Assembly (NCBI GenBank): GCA_945892985.1
Contig: CAMDDU010000007.1
Coordinates: forward strand, 75,820-139,819
Reading direction: 5' to 3'
Length of the DNA: 64,000 nucleotides
DNA from: CAITSH01 sp945892985
Lineage (GTDB): Bacteria; Pseudomonadota; Gammaproteobacteria; Burkholderiales; SG8-39
In this document: positions 33,560 through 41,148 of the stretch, piece after piece
How positions within the stretch are numbered: the first letter of the stretch is position 1
Layout of the letters: the number at the start of each line of letters is the position of its first letter
Notes under the pieces: model-generated
The model's input: only the letters and a program-made list of their open reading frames with translations
Told to the model about the DNA's origin: nothing
Database searches by the model: none
Translations under genes and position numbers: made by a program

Positions 33560-34072
33560 ATGCTCACCCCCATCAATTTTCCAAAATGGATTGAAGAGAA
33601 CCAGCACCTGCTCAAGCCGCCGGTGGGCAACCGGCAGATCTGGCTCGATCGCGACTTCATCGTCACCGTTGTGGGCGGCCCCAACAAGCGCACCGATTAC
33701 CACGACGATCCCTACGAGGAATTTTTTTACCAGTTCAAGGGCAACGCCAGCCTCAACATCATGGAGAAGGGCAAGCCCGAACAAATAGAACTCAAGGAAG
33801 GCGCGATGCTGTTGCTGCCGCCGCACGTGCGCCACTCGCCGCAACGTCCCGAGGAAGGCAGTATGTGCATCGTCATCGAGCGCACGCGGCCCGAGGGCGA
33901 CAAGGACGGCTTCGAGTGGTACTGCCTTGAATGCAACACGCTGCTGCATCGCGTTGAGGTGCAACTCAAGAGCATAGTCAACGACCTGCCACCGCTGTTC
34001 GAGGCGTTTTACGCCAGCCAGGAACAGCGCGCCTGCAAGCACTGCGGCGCCCATCACCCGGGCAAAGGCTGA
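33560..34072 (+). CDS. nbaC: 3-hydroxyanthranilate 3,4-dioxygenase
   Basis: 170-residue cupin that opens 3-hydroxyanthranilate to 2-amino-3-carboxymuconate semialdehyde. Fe(II) ligands His48, Glu54 and His92 (TDYHDDPYEEFF, PPHVRHSPQRP), substrate-binding Arg44 and Arg96 and Glu107 all occur at a constant offset of three from the Cupriavidus metallidurans enzyme. The C-terminal rubredoxin-like iron site, CLEC (122-125) and CKHC (159-162), is intact. The ATG at 33560 follows AAGGAG that overlaps the previous stop. No kynureninase or semialdehyde decarboxylase gene is adjacent; an ACMSD-like amidohydrolase lies 20 kb away (54111). Confidence 0.95.
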   Translation: MLTPINFPKWIEENQHLLKPPVGNRQIWLDRDFIVTVVGGPNKRTDYHDDPYEEFFYQFKGNASLNIMEKGKPEQIELKEGAMLLLPPHVRHSPQRPEEGSMCIVIERTRPEGDKDGFEWYCLECNTLLHRVEVQLKSIVNDLPPLFEAFYASQEQRACKHCGAHHPGKG

Positions 34073-34456
34073 ACGAAGGCACACCATGGTGGGACGGCAC
34101 GAATGCGTAACAGCGATCTCGCGCCGATCAGCCTGCTCGCCACCAAAGACTACGGTATCGCCATGCCGATTCGGCCGTTCAAAACCCGGGGCAACGCAAG
34201 GTGTCGTTCTGGATAGTCATCGAGCGGGGCCAACGCACTGAAAACCCGCGCCAGACGGGCGTTTCCAGCTGGTCCGCGAATTCTCCCGCCATGTTGATGG
34301 TAAGTCCCGGAACGGGTTTGGGCGCAATCAACGCATCGCTTGGAAAATAGTTTTCTGATTTCGCGTAAGGTAGGGTCTGGCGCCGTGACCAATTTCGGAC
34401 GCCCGCAGCAAACCCCCACATGCCATCCATCCCACCCAGACGTATTGGAGTATTTC
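34073..34456. other. 384-base gap with one palindromic repeat and no clear gene
   Basis: A short frame at 34102-34215 (starting MRNSDLAPISLLATKDYG) has no good ribosome binding site and ends after 37 codons. Palindrome copy 5 lies at 34237-34267. The upstream in-frame extension of egtD through 34340 has no family-like sequence. Promoter signals for egtD must lie here, but none is clear. Confidence 0.6.
34237..34267. repeat. Dispersed palindromic repeat, copy 5
   Basis: CTGAAAACCCGCGCCAGACG followed by GGCGTTTCCAG. Its first 24 bases equal those of copy 6 (61951-61974). It is the farthest from a stop codon of the seven copies, 164 bases after 34072. Confidence 0.75.
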
Positions 34457-35506
34457 TTGCCGATTGAAGCCAAGACCGCAGTTTCGCATCTTGACGCTGT
34501 TGTCCCCGTCGGGGCGAAATCAGGCCCGGCTTTGGCCGGCGCGCCAGCCGGTCTGTCCGATCTCACCGAGCGCGAGGCCATCCTCGCCGGACTGGCTGCG
34601 CCTGCCGCGCATATCGCCCCAAAGTATTTTTACGATGCGCTCGGCTCGCACCTGTTCGAGGCCATCACCGAACTGCCCGAGTATTACCCCACGCGCACCG
34701 AGCGGGCGATTTTCCGCGACCACGCTCCGGCCATGGCCGCGGCGGCCGGAACCGGTCGCACCCTGATCGACCTGGGAGCGGGGAACTGCGAAAAGGCCGC
34801 CGGGCTATTCGGCACACTACGCCCGGCCGCGTATGTCGCCATCGATATTTCCGCCGATTTTCTAAGCGCGTCACTCTGCAAACTGCAAGGCCTGCACCCG
34901 GACATTCCGATGCAGGCGCTGGCGCAGGATTTCTCCGCCGGCCTTGCACTGCCGGCCACTGTCAAAGCCTCAGCGCGTCTGTTTTTCTATCCCGGCTCGT
35001 CGCTGGGCAATTTCACCCCGACCGAGGCCCTGCGGATGCTGCAAGACGTGCGCACCCAATGCGGTACCGATGGCGCACTGCTCATAGGCATCGACCTCGT
35101 CAAGGAGGCCAAAGTACTGCAAGCCGCCTACGACGACGAACTTGGCGTGACCGCCGCCTTTAACCTCAACATGCTGTCCCATCTCAACACGCTTGTGGGC
35201 AGCAACTTCAAGCCGCGCGAATGGCGCCACCACGCCGTGTACAACAGCGCGCAATCGCGCATCGAAATGCACCTCGAGGCACGGCGCGCGCTCACCGTAA
35301 GCTGGCCGGGCGGCGGCAGGGACTTTGCCGCCGGCGCGCGCATCCACACCGAGAGCAGCTACAAATATCGCCTCGACAACTTTACCCGGCTGCTGGGTGA
35401 AGCCGGATTTGGCGGCGTCACCGCCTGGACCGACGAGCGCTGCTGGTTTGCCGTATTCCTGGCCGGCGTTACCGGCGCGGCCGACTGCGCCGCATCGCAC
35501 CCATGA
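34457..35506 (+). CDS. egtD: L-histidine N-alpha-methyltransferase (ergothioneine biosynthesis)
   Basis: 349 residues from a TTG at 34457, preceded by GGAG with a six-base spacer. SAM-dependent enzyme that trimethylates histidine to hercynine. PKYFYDALGSHLFEAITELP and YYPTRTERAIF are the family N-terminal signatures; IDLGAGNCEKAAGLF is the SAM-binding loop; ARLFFYPGSSLGNF and the histidine-binding C-terminal region are present. The stop overlaps the egtB start (ATGA), so the two are translationally coupled. Note the order egtD-egtB. Confidence 0.9.
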   Translation: MPIEAKTAVSHLDAVVPVGAKSGPALAGAPAGLSDLTEREAILAGLAAPAAHIAPKYFYDALGSHLFEAITELPEYYPTRTERAIFRDHAPAMAAAAGTGRTLIDLGAGNCEKAAGLFGTLRPAAYVAIDISADFLSASLCKLQGLHPDIPMQALAQDFSAGLALPATVKASARLFFYPGSSLGNFTPTEALRMLQDVRTQCGTDGALLIGIDLVKEAKVLQAAYDDELGVTAAFNLNMLSHLNTLVGSNFKPREWRHHAVYNSAQSRIEMHLEARRALTVSWPGGGRDFAAGARIHTESSYKYRLDNFTRLLGEAGFGGVTAWTDERCWFAVFLAGVTGAADCAASHP

Positions 35507-36786
35507 GCGCATCATCGCCATCACTCGCCACGGACGGGCCTGCTAAAGGCCAGATCGAAGCGCTGGCATCGCGCTATGCACGCCTGCGCGCGCGCAGCAT
35601 CGCGCTGGCATCGCCGCTGTCGGCCGAGGATTGCGGCGCGCAATCCATGCCCGATGCGAGCCCGGTCAAATGGCACCTCGCGCACACCACCTGGTTTTTC
35701 GAAACTTTCATACTCGAACGTTTCGAACCGGGTTTCCAAGCTTTCGACGTGGCGTTTCGCGTGCTGTTCAATTCGTATTACAACGGCGTCGGCGACAAAC
35801 ATCCGCGTGCGAAGCGCAGCCTGCTGACACGGCCGGATCTCGCCGCCGTGCACGCCTACCGCCACAATGTCGACACACGCCTGCTGGCCCTGCTTGCCGC
35901 ACAACCCGGGGAGGCGCTCAATGATCTGGTGGAACTGGGCATCAACCACGAACAGCAGCACCAGGAATTGCTCCTCACCGACGTCAAACACCTGCTGTCA
36001 CTCAACCCGCTGCAGCCCTCCTATGACGCGTCGCTGCCGCAGCCCCGGTCTGTCGCAAATCCGCTCGAGTGGATCGCCTTTGCCGGAGGCAAGCAGCGCA
36101 TCGGCTTTGACGGCGGCGGCTTTTGCTTTGACAACGAACTGCCCTGCCATAGCACCTACCTGCAAGCCTACCGCATCGCTTCGCGGCCGGTCACCAACGC
36201 CGAGTATCTGCGTTTTGTCGAACAAGACGGCTATGGCGACGCGCAGTCGTGGCTGTCCGAGGGCTGGGACTGGCTCAGGGCCAACGCGCTGACGCATCCG
36301 CTGTACTGGCGTCCGGGCGCCACTGGCTGGGAGGAATTCACGCTGGCCGGCACGCGCACACTCGAAGCGGATGCACCCGTGGTGCATTTGTCCTATTTCG
36401 AAGCCGATGCCTACGCGCGCTGGGCCGGCGCACGCCTGCCCACAGAAGCCGAATGGGAACATGCAGCGGCGACCCGCCGCATAACCGGAAATTTTGCCGA
36501 CGACGGGCCGCTGCATCCATTCGCCAGCGCACAAGAGGGCCTGGCGCAACTGTACGGCGGCGTCTGGGAATGGACGCAATCGGCTTACGCACCCTACCCG
36601 GGCTACCGTCCCGACCCCGGAGCCATCGGCGAATACAACGGCAAATTCATGGTCAACCAGTATGTGTTGCGCGGCGGTTCATGCGCCACACCGGCCGGTC
36701 ATATCAGGGCGAGTTACCGCAATTTCTTTCCCGCCACGGCACGCTGGCAGTTCAGCGGCATCCGTTTGGCGAAGGACACAGACTGA
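35503..36786 (+). CDS. egtB: Ergothioneine sulfoxide synthase
   Basis: 427 residues. An N-terminal DinB-like domain carries the non-heme iron ligands: a His in KWHLAHTTWFFE (58/61) and His149 and His153 in GINHEQQHQE. The C-terminal domain is FGE-sulfatase-like (LPTEAEWEHAAATRR, then YGGVWEWTQSAYAPYPGY and VLRGGSCATPAGHIR). It joins hercynine and a thiol, gamma-glutamylcysteine or cysteine, in an O2-dependent step. No egtC amidohydrolase or egtE lyase gene is nearby, so direct use of cysteine or unlinked genes is likely. It is convergent with a DUF427 gene only 1 bp away. Confidence 0.93.
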   Translation: MSASSPSLATDGPAKGQIEALASRYARLRARSIALASPLSAEDCGAQSMPDASPVKWHLAHTTWFFETFILERFEPGFQAFDVAFRVLFNSYYNGVGDKHPRAKRSLLTRPDLAAVHAYRHNVDTRLLALLAAQPGEALNDLVELGINHEQQHQELLLTDVKHLLSLNPLQPSYDASLPQPRSVANPLEWIAFAGGKQRIGFDGGGFCFDNELPCHSTYLQAYRIASRPVTNAEYLRFVEQDGYGDAQSWLSEGWDWLRANALTHPLYWRPGATGWEEFTLAGTRTLEADAPVVHLSYFEADAYARWAGARLPTEAEWEHAAATRRITGNFADDGPLHPFASAQEGLAQLYGGVWEWTQSAYAPYPGYRPDPGAIGEYNGKFMVNQYVLRGGSCATPAGHIRASYRNFFPATARWQFSGIRLAKDTD

Positions 36787-36787
36787 T

Positions 36788-37072
36788 TTAATTCTCGACC
36801 GTCACGCCCTTCCAGAAAGCGATATAGCCCTTGATCTGCTTGGCCGCCTCCTTCGGATCCGGGTAGTACCAGGCGGCATCCTTGTTCACCTCACCGTCGA
36901 CAACGACGTCGTAATAACTGGCAACGCCCTTCCAGCCACAGGTGGTGTGCGTATCACTTGCGCGCAGCTTATCGGCCCTTACCGCGTCGGGCGGAAAATA
37001 GATGTTGTTCTCCACCGTCTCAAACAGTTTTGTTTCGGCGATGACGGCCTTGTTCCAGATTGCTTTTGGCAT
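36788..37072 (-). CDS. DUF427 domain protein
   Basis: 94 residues from ATG 37070-37072, preceded by AGAGAGGAGTTA. MPKAIWNKAVIAETK and CGWKGVASYYDVVV, then AAWYYPDPKEAAKQIKGYIAF, are the typical DUF427 pattern, a small beta-rich cytosolic domain of unknown function often found as a single-domain protein. It is convergent with egtB. The 150 bases upstream hold only short imperfect repeats before the P450 remnant. Confidence 0.88.
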   Translation of the reverse strand: MPKAIWNKAVIAETKLFETVENNIYFPPDAVRADKLRASDTHTTCGWKGVASYYDVVVDGEVNKDAAWYYPDPKEAAKQIKGYIAFWKGVTVEN

Positions 37073-37225
37073 GAAGTAACTCCTCTCTGAGTCGATGCTG
37101 CGGAGGGCACTGCGATCGCGCAAACATCTACAGCGCGATTTCGCGTCCCGGATTGATGCTGCGCGCATAGCAGGCTTTTGGCAATGCCGGCGTAGCAGGC
37201 GACATGCGCGAGACGGTCTATTCTC

Positions 37226-37356
37226 CCCGAAAAAATCCGACTACAGACCTGGGCTGATCCGCAGGAAACCGAAAAACCGTGCGCGTCCGCCACGCGGCGA
37301 TTCTCGGACAAGGCCGTAGCGAGGGAAGCGCGCCAGATGGTTGCGACGCATTGCTG
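37226..37356 (-). pseudogene. Duplicated 3' tail of a cytochrome P450 gene
   Basis: On the minus strand the frame ending at TAG 37241-37243 reads NHLARFPRYGLVRES, then PRGGRARFFGFLRISPGL, which is the C terminus of the P450 encoded at 48721-49956 (NHLAR, FPRYGLTGEPLRGGRARF, RGFLRIPARL). Thirteen residues between the two LAR motifs are missing, a 39-bp deletion between GCGCG repeats. The DNA match continues past the stop (CCCGAAAAAATCCGACTACA against CCCGAAAAAATACGACTACA) and upstream through the heme-Cys codon, where one base is lost. It is a fragment of a second P450 copy. Confidence 0.85.
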
Positions 37357-37417
37357 CGACGATGCATGCACGGGTGTTGGCACCTACTATAAGCGCGCGC
37401 ACAGCCAGGACCAGGCA

Positions 37418-37728
37418 GCGCATCAGCGCATCGTGAACAATTGTTGAAAATTGGCCAAACGCAGCACTGCATTAACCGGAATCACACAATTTTCAATGAT
37501 GATGTGCTTGTTCGCAGCACTGCCCCGACGGCGCAGGACCAACAGCATGCCAAGCGCAGAACTGTCGATAGTATCGACCTCAGCCGTGTCGACAACCACT
37601 TCGACGTCGGATGGCTAGGTTAGTGGTCCTTCGCACGCCTGCGTGAATTCGCGATGGCTGTTGAAGTCGAATCGCCCGGACAAGCTGATACGGGCCTGGC
37701 TATTTTGCATGAGACTGGCAATGTTCAT
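37418..37728 (-). pseudogene. STAS-domain (anti-sigma-factor-antagonist-like) gene with an in-frame amber codon
   Basis: From ATG 37726-37728 the protein reads MNIASLMQNSQARISLSGRF and continues to CEGPLT, then TAG (37615-37617), then in the same frame PSDVEVVVDTAEVDTIDSSA, LGMLLVLRR, HIIIENCVIPVNAVLRLANF and QQLFTMR: a complete STAS domain including the DSSALG phosphorylation-site region. A CAG-to-TAG change would explain the break. The frame then runs on without a stop into the P450 remnant. It lies 31 bp after cheB and is the last gene of the che operon. Otherwise the true product is only a 37-residue peptide. Confidence 0.75.
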
Positions 37729-37759
37729 TTCTTTCTTTGCAGGGTATTGATGGGACGAG

Positions 37760-38824
37760 TCAAACCCGGTTGGTACGGCGCCCCGACAGGGCAAGCCGGT
37801 CAAACACGCGTCGTGCCATCTCGTTCAAGGGCACGACCTCATCCACGGCACCCACGGCGATCGCCTCTTTTGGCATGCCGAACACCACGCAGCTTGCCTC
37901 GTCCTGGGCGAAATTATAGGAGCCGGCGCGTTTCATTTCGAGCATCGCGGTGGCCCCGTCCTTGCCCATGCCGGTGAGCATGATGCCGATGGCATTGGCG
38001 CCCACGCATTCGGCCGCCGACAGAAACAGCACCTCGACCGAAGGCCGGTGGCGGTTGACCACAGGTGCGTCGGACAGCGCGACCATGTAGTTGGCGCCGC
38101 TCTTTCGCACCGCCATGTGCAGCGCCCCGGGGGCAATGTAGGCGTGACCGGGCAGCACCCGCTCCCCCTGCACCGCCTCGGAGACCGTCATCCGGCATAA
38201 GGAGTTGAGGCGCTCGGCAAACGAACGGGTGAAGCCCGGCGGCATGTGCTGGGTGACGAGCACCGCAGGCGAATCAGCCGGCAGCTCCATGAGGAAATCC
38301 TTGAGCGCCTCGGTACCGCCGGTGGACGCGCCGATGATGATAAGTTTCTCGGTCAAACCGCGGTTTCCAAGCGCCGGCAGGCTGCGCTTGGGTGCCGCAT
38401 CAGCCGGTGCCGGCCGCCTGATGCGCGCCTGCGCCGCGGCACGAATCTTGTCGGTGATCTCGTGCGCGTACTCCTTCATGCCGCCGACGATGTCCATCTT
38501 CGGTTTGGCGACAAAATCGACCGCCCCCAGTTCCAGCGAACGTAGCGCAATCTCCGAGCCCTTTTCGGTCAGCGTGGACACCATCACCACCGGCATCGGC
38601 CGCAGGCGCATAAGTTTTTCCAGGAAGTCCAGCCCGTCCATTTTCGGCATCTCGACATCGAGTGTCAGCACATCGGGTGCCAGATTGCGAATCATCTCGC
38701 GCGCCACCAGCGGGTCGGGCGCCGCGCCCACCACCTTCATGTCCGCTTCGCGGTCGATGATTTCCGTCAGCACTTTGCGAATGAGCGCCGAGTCGTCGAT
38801 GATCAGCACTTTTATTTTTTCCAT
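37760..38824 (-). CDS. cheB: Chemotaxis response regulator protein-glutamate methylesterase
   Basis: 354 residues. The receiver domain (1-125) has acidic residues Asp10, Asp11 and phospho-acceptor Asp56 (LTLDVEMP). The C-terminal methylesterase has the catalytic triad Ser167 (GASTGG), His193 (TQHMPPGFT) and Asp289 (GMGKDGA). It removes methyl groups and deamidates glutamines on MCP signalling helices when phosphorylated by CheA. The linker is Ala/Pro-rich (130-155). It follows cheD by 41 bp in the leftward chemotaxis operon. Confidence 0.96.
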   Translation of the reverse strand: MEKIKVLIIDDSALIRKVLTEIIDREADMKVVGAAPDPLVAREMIRNLAPDVLTLDVEMPKMDGLDFLEKLMRLRPMPVVMVSTLTEKGSEIALRSLELGAVDFVAKPKMDIVGGMKEYAHEITDKIRAAAQARIRRPAPADAAPKRSLPALGNRGLTEKLIIIGASTGGTEALKDFLMELPADSPAVLVTQHMPPGFTRSFAERLNSLCRMTVSEAVQGERVLPGHAYIAPGALHMAVRKSGANYMVALSDAPVVNRHRPSVEVLFLSAAECVGANAIGIMLTGMGKDGATAMLEMKRAGSYNFAQDEASCVVFGMPKEAIAVGAVDEVVPLNEMARRVFDRLALSGRRTNRV

Positions 38825-38865
38825 GGTTTTTCCTAAAATTACATCTCAGCCGTGGCAACACCAAC

Positions 38866-39477
38866 TCACCCAAAGAGCTCCACTTCGCCCCCGATTCTGG
38901 TTTTTTTCAATCGTGAGCCGTAATCCTTTTCACGCGAGAAAATTGTGTCATTGTGGATATTGCGTAATTTCTTCACCAGCACCCGCCCGCTTTTCGGGAA
39001 GTAATAGACCTTGCGCGGATAGATATCCACCAGGTCCTGCGCAGCGACATGGATTCTTTCGGTCGCGAGGAAGCGCAAGACGAATTCAGCGTTGCGCTCA
39101 CCGACGTTCGCCACGGTCATTCCGGGCAGGACGTTGCCGCCACCGAACACCTTGGCCTCGAGGTTTTCGCGCCGCGCCCCCATTTTGGTAATGTCGTTGA
39201 TGAGGATTTCCATGGCGTAGCTGCCGTAGCGCGCCGAACCGCTGGACTGGCTGCTCTCGTCCACCCGGCTGTCGGGCAGCATGAAATGGTTCATACCGCC
39301 GATGCCGCTCTTCTGGTCGCGAATGCACGCGGCAACGCAGGAACCGAGCACGGTGACCAGCAACATGTCCTTGTTGGTGAAGAAATATTCCCCGGGTAGC
39401 ACTTTCGCCGCATCGGTTTCGAAGTTGCGGTCGTAATAAAAGGTCGTCGCCAGGGCTTCGTGGTAGTCATCGGCCAT
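38866..39477 (-). CDS. cheD: Chemoreceptor glutamine deamidase
   Basis: 203 residues from ATG 39475-39477, which overlaps the end of cheR. Catalytic Cys in TVLGSCVAACIRD and His in GIGGMNHFMLP are present; the VFGGGNVLPG loop follows. CheD deamidates receptor glutamines and can modulate adaptation. The C-terminal extension after VKKLRNIHNDTIFSRE is typical for betaproteobacterial CheD. Order cheR-cheD-cheB. Confidence 0.95.
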   Translation of the reverse strand: MADDYHEALATTFYYDRNFETDAAKVLPGEYFFTNKDMLLVTVLGSCVAACIRDQKSGIGGMNHFMLPDSRVDESSQSSGSARYGSYAMEILINDITKMGARRENLEAKVFGGGNVLPGMTVANVGERNAEFVLRFLATERIHVAAQDLVDIYPRKVYYFPKSGRVLVKKLRNIHNDTIFSREKDYGSRLKKTRIGGEVELFG

Positions 39478-40345
39478 GCAACCCCTGCGCCTTCCCGGCC
39501 AGCTCATACACCGTCTTGCCGCGCAGCTTGAACAAGTGGGCGGAATGGAAAAAACTCTCTGAATGCCCGGCAAACAGCAGGCCATCGGCCCGCAGCAGCG
39601 GTGCGAATTTTTCCAGTATCTGGCGTTGTGTTTCCTTGTCGAAGTAGATCATCACGTTGCGGCACATGATCACGTCAAAGGGACCGCGCACCGGCCACTT
39701 GGCGTCGAGCAGGTTCTGCTGGCGAAAGGTGATCAGTTTTCGCAGTTCCGGGCGCACCTTTACAACGCCGGCGTTGGCGCCCTTGCCGCGCAGGAAAAAA
39801 CGCTTGGTGCGCTCCGCGGTGAGCGCCTCGATGCGCTCAAGGTCGTACACCCCGGCATCGGCCTTGGCCAGCACGTTGGTATCCAGGTCGGTGGCCAGGA
39901 TGCGCACATTGGGCGCGCTATCCTTGAGCGCCTCTATGGCGGTCATCGCAATGGTGTAGGGCTCCTCGCCGGTGGAGGCCGCGCAACACCAGACGGTAAG
40001 CGGCTCGCCGCCGGCGCGCCGGCGTTGTGCCAGGTGCTCGGCGAGAATGGGGAAATGATGCGATTCGCGGTAAAACGAGGTGAGGTTGGTCGTCAACGCG
40101 TTGGTGAACGCCTGCCATTCTTCGGCATCTGCCGTTTCCAGCAGCTTGAGGTAATCGGCGAAGCGCGACAGGCCTTTTTCGCGCAGGCGCCGCGACAGCC
40201 GGCTGTAGACCATGTCCTGCTTGTTCTCCGACAGCGAGATACCGGCATGCTCGTAGATCAGTTTCCGGACCTGCGCAAAATCGCGCTCAGTGAACTCGTA
40301 TTCGCGTACCTTGTATTCGTCTGTTTTTGCGCTGCTGCTGGCCAT
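39467..40345 (-). CDS. cheR: Chemotaxis protein-glutamate O-methyltransferase
   Basis: 292 residues from ATG 40343-40345. N-terminal helical CheR_N domain (DFAQVRKLIYEHAGISLSEN), then the SAM-dependent methyltransferase domain with WCCAASTGEEPYTIAM and CRNVMIYFDKETQ. It methylates glutamates of MCPs in the adaptation cycle. It overlaps cheD by 11 bp, which suggests coupled translation. Confidence 0.95.
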   Translation of the reverse strand: MASSSAKTDEYKVREYEFTERDFAQVRKLIYEHAGISLSENKQDMVYSRLSRRLREKGLSRFADYLKLLETADAEEWQAFTNALTTNLTSFYRESHHFPILAEHLAQRRRAGGEPLTVWCCAASTGEEPYTIAMTAIEALKDSAPNVRILATDLDTNVLAKADAGVYDLERIEALTAERTKRFFLRGKGANAGVVKVRPELRKLITFRQQNLLDAKWPVRGPFDVIMCRNVMIYFDKETQRQILEKFAPLLRADGLLFAGHSESFFHSAHLFKLRGKTVYELAGKAQGLHGR

Positions 40346-40428
40346 GGCGGTTGCCTGAGGGATGGAAGGTGGGATGGGGGATGGCGACGGTGAATGCGCG
40401 GCTGCGGTGCGCCCGCGCCGCACGGCGC

Positions 40429-40869
40429 CTAGGCGACGCTAGTGCCGCCCAGCCCGACTCGACGCGCGATGTCGGCAATTCGTTGAGCCGCCGCACGCCC
40501 CTGCGACACCTGCTCGCGCAGCAGGGCGCGCAATTCGCCCAAAGCGGCACTGGCGTTTCGCACCTTCTCGATCGCCTCATCGGCATTGGCATGTGACCAC
40601 TTGCCCGCCGGGGTACCGGCGCAAGACACAATGTCCTGGATCTGCCCGGCCATCACCGCCAATGAGCGCGTCAGCTCGACGCGCGTCGCGGCGATTTCCT
40701 CGGTGCTGGCGCGGATCTGCGCCAGCAGCAACGCTGCGCCGGCCGGCGGCGCCTGCGTAGCGGTGCCGGAAAAACTGCCGGCCAGGGGCTCGGTAGGCGC
40801 GTGCCCACGCTCGATTGCCTCAAAGTCGCAAAAATAGACATTGCCCGTCACCCCACTTAACCCATGCAT
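40429..40869 (-). CDS. Hypothetical coiled-coil protein of the che operon
   Basis: 146 residues from ATG 40867-40869, preceded by GAGGAGAG. MHGLSGVTGNVYFCDFEAIE opens the protein; a Gly/Ala/Pro linker follows, then long helices (LLLAQIRASTEEIAATRVEL and AIEKVRNASAALGELRALLR) that look like a coiled coil. No catalytic motif was seen and I do not recognise the family. Position between the receptor-side genes and cheR suggests a scaffold or accessory role in chemotaxis (inference). Confidence 0.7.
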   Translation of the reverse strand: MHGLSGVTGNVYFCDFEAIERGHAPTEPLAGSFSGTATQAPPAGAALLLAQIRASTEEIAATRVELTRSLAVMAGQIQDIVSCAGTPAGKWSHANADEAIEKVRNASAALGELRALLREQVSQGRAAAQRIADIARRVGLGGTSVA

Positions 40870-40944
40870 GCCGCTCTCCTCGCGTTTAACCCGGTTGCCG
40901 GCCCGCACCCCTGCTGCACCGGGGCGGCATTGTTCGTCGCGGTT

Positions 40945-41103
40945 TCAGTAATGGATGAATTCGACCATCACCATCACCATCAGCGCCGTTGTGATCAATC
41001 CTTTGATGATGAAGCCGACAAGAACGCCAACGCCTAAGGTCTTGAGTTTGATGGCCCCCTCCGGGGTGAGCGTGTTGTCCAATGGCGCTTGCAGTCTGTT
41101 CAT
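40945..41103 (-). CDS. 52-residue single-pass membrane protein in the che operon
   Basis: ATG 41101-41103, preceded by TGGAAGTGAAC, opens a frame reading MNRLQAPLDNTLTPEGAIKL, then KTLGVGVLVGFIIKGLITTA and LMVMVMVEFIHY, ending TGA 40945-40947. It has a short polar N terminus and one strong hydrophobic segment of about 25 residues. It sits between the PAS receptor gene and the coiled-coil protein gene on the same strand. The function is unknown; a membrane anchor or receptor partner is possible. Confidence 0.6.
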   Translation of the reverse strand: MNRLQAPLDNTLTPEGAIKLKTLGVGVLVGFIIKGLITTALMVMVMVEFIHY

Positions 41104-41148
41104 GTTCACTTCCATTTCTGCTAATAAAACCTGCGGTTTACGAAAGTA

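Noticed and set aside
34102..34215. 37-codon frame MRNSDLAPISLLATKDYG... as a gene or LysR remnant
   Set aside because: Short, with no ribosome binding site and no clear family match.
40949..40978. GAATTC followed by CAT/CAC triplets, resembling an engineered hexahistidine tag with a cloning site
   Set aside because: The opposite strand encodes the hydrophobic end of a 52-residue membrane protein (ALMVMVMVEFIHY) with a ribosome binding site, so the pattern follows from repeated ATG/GTG codons and not from vector sequence.
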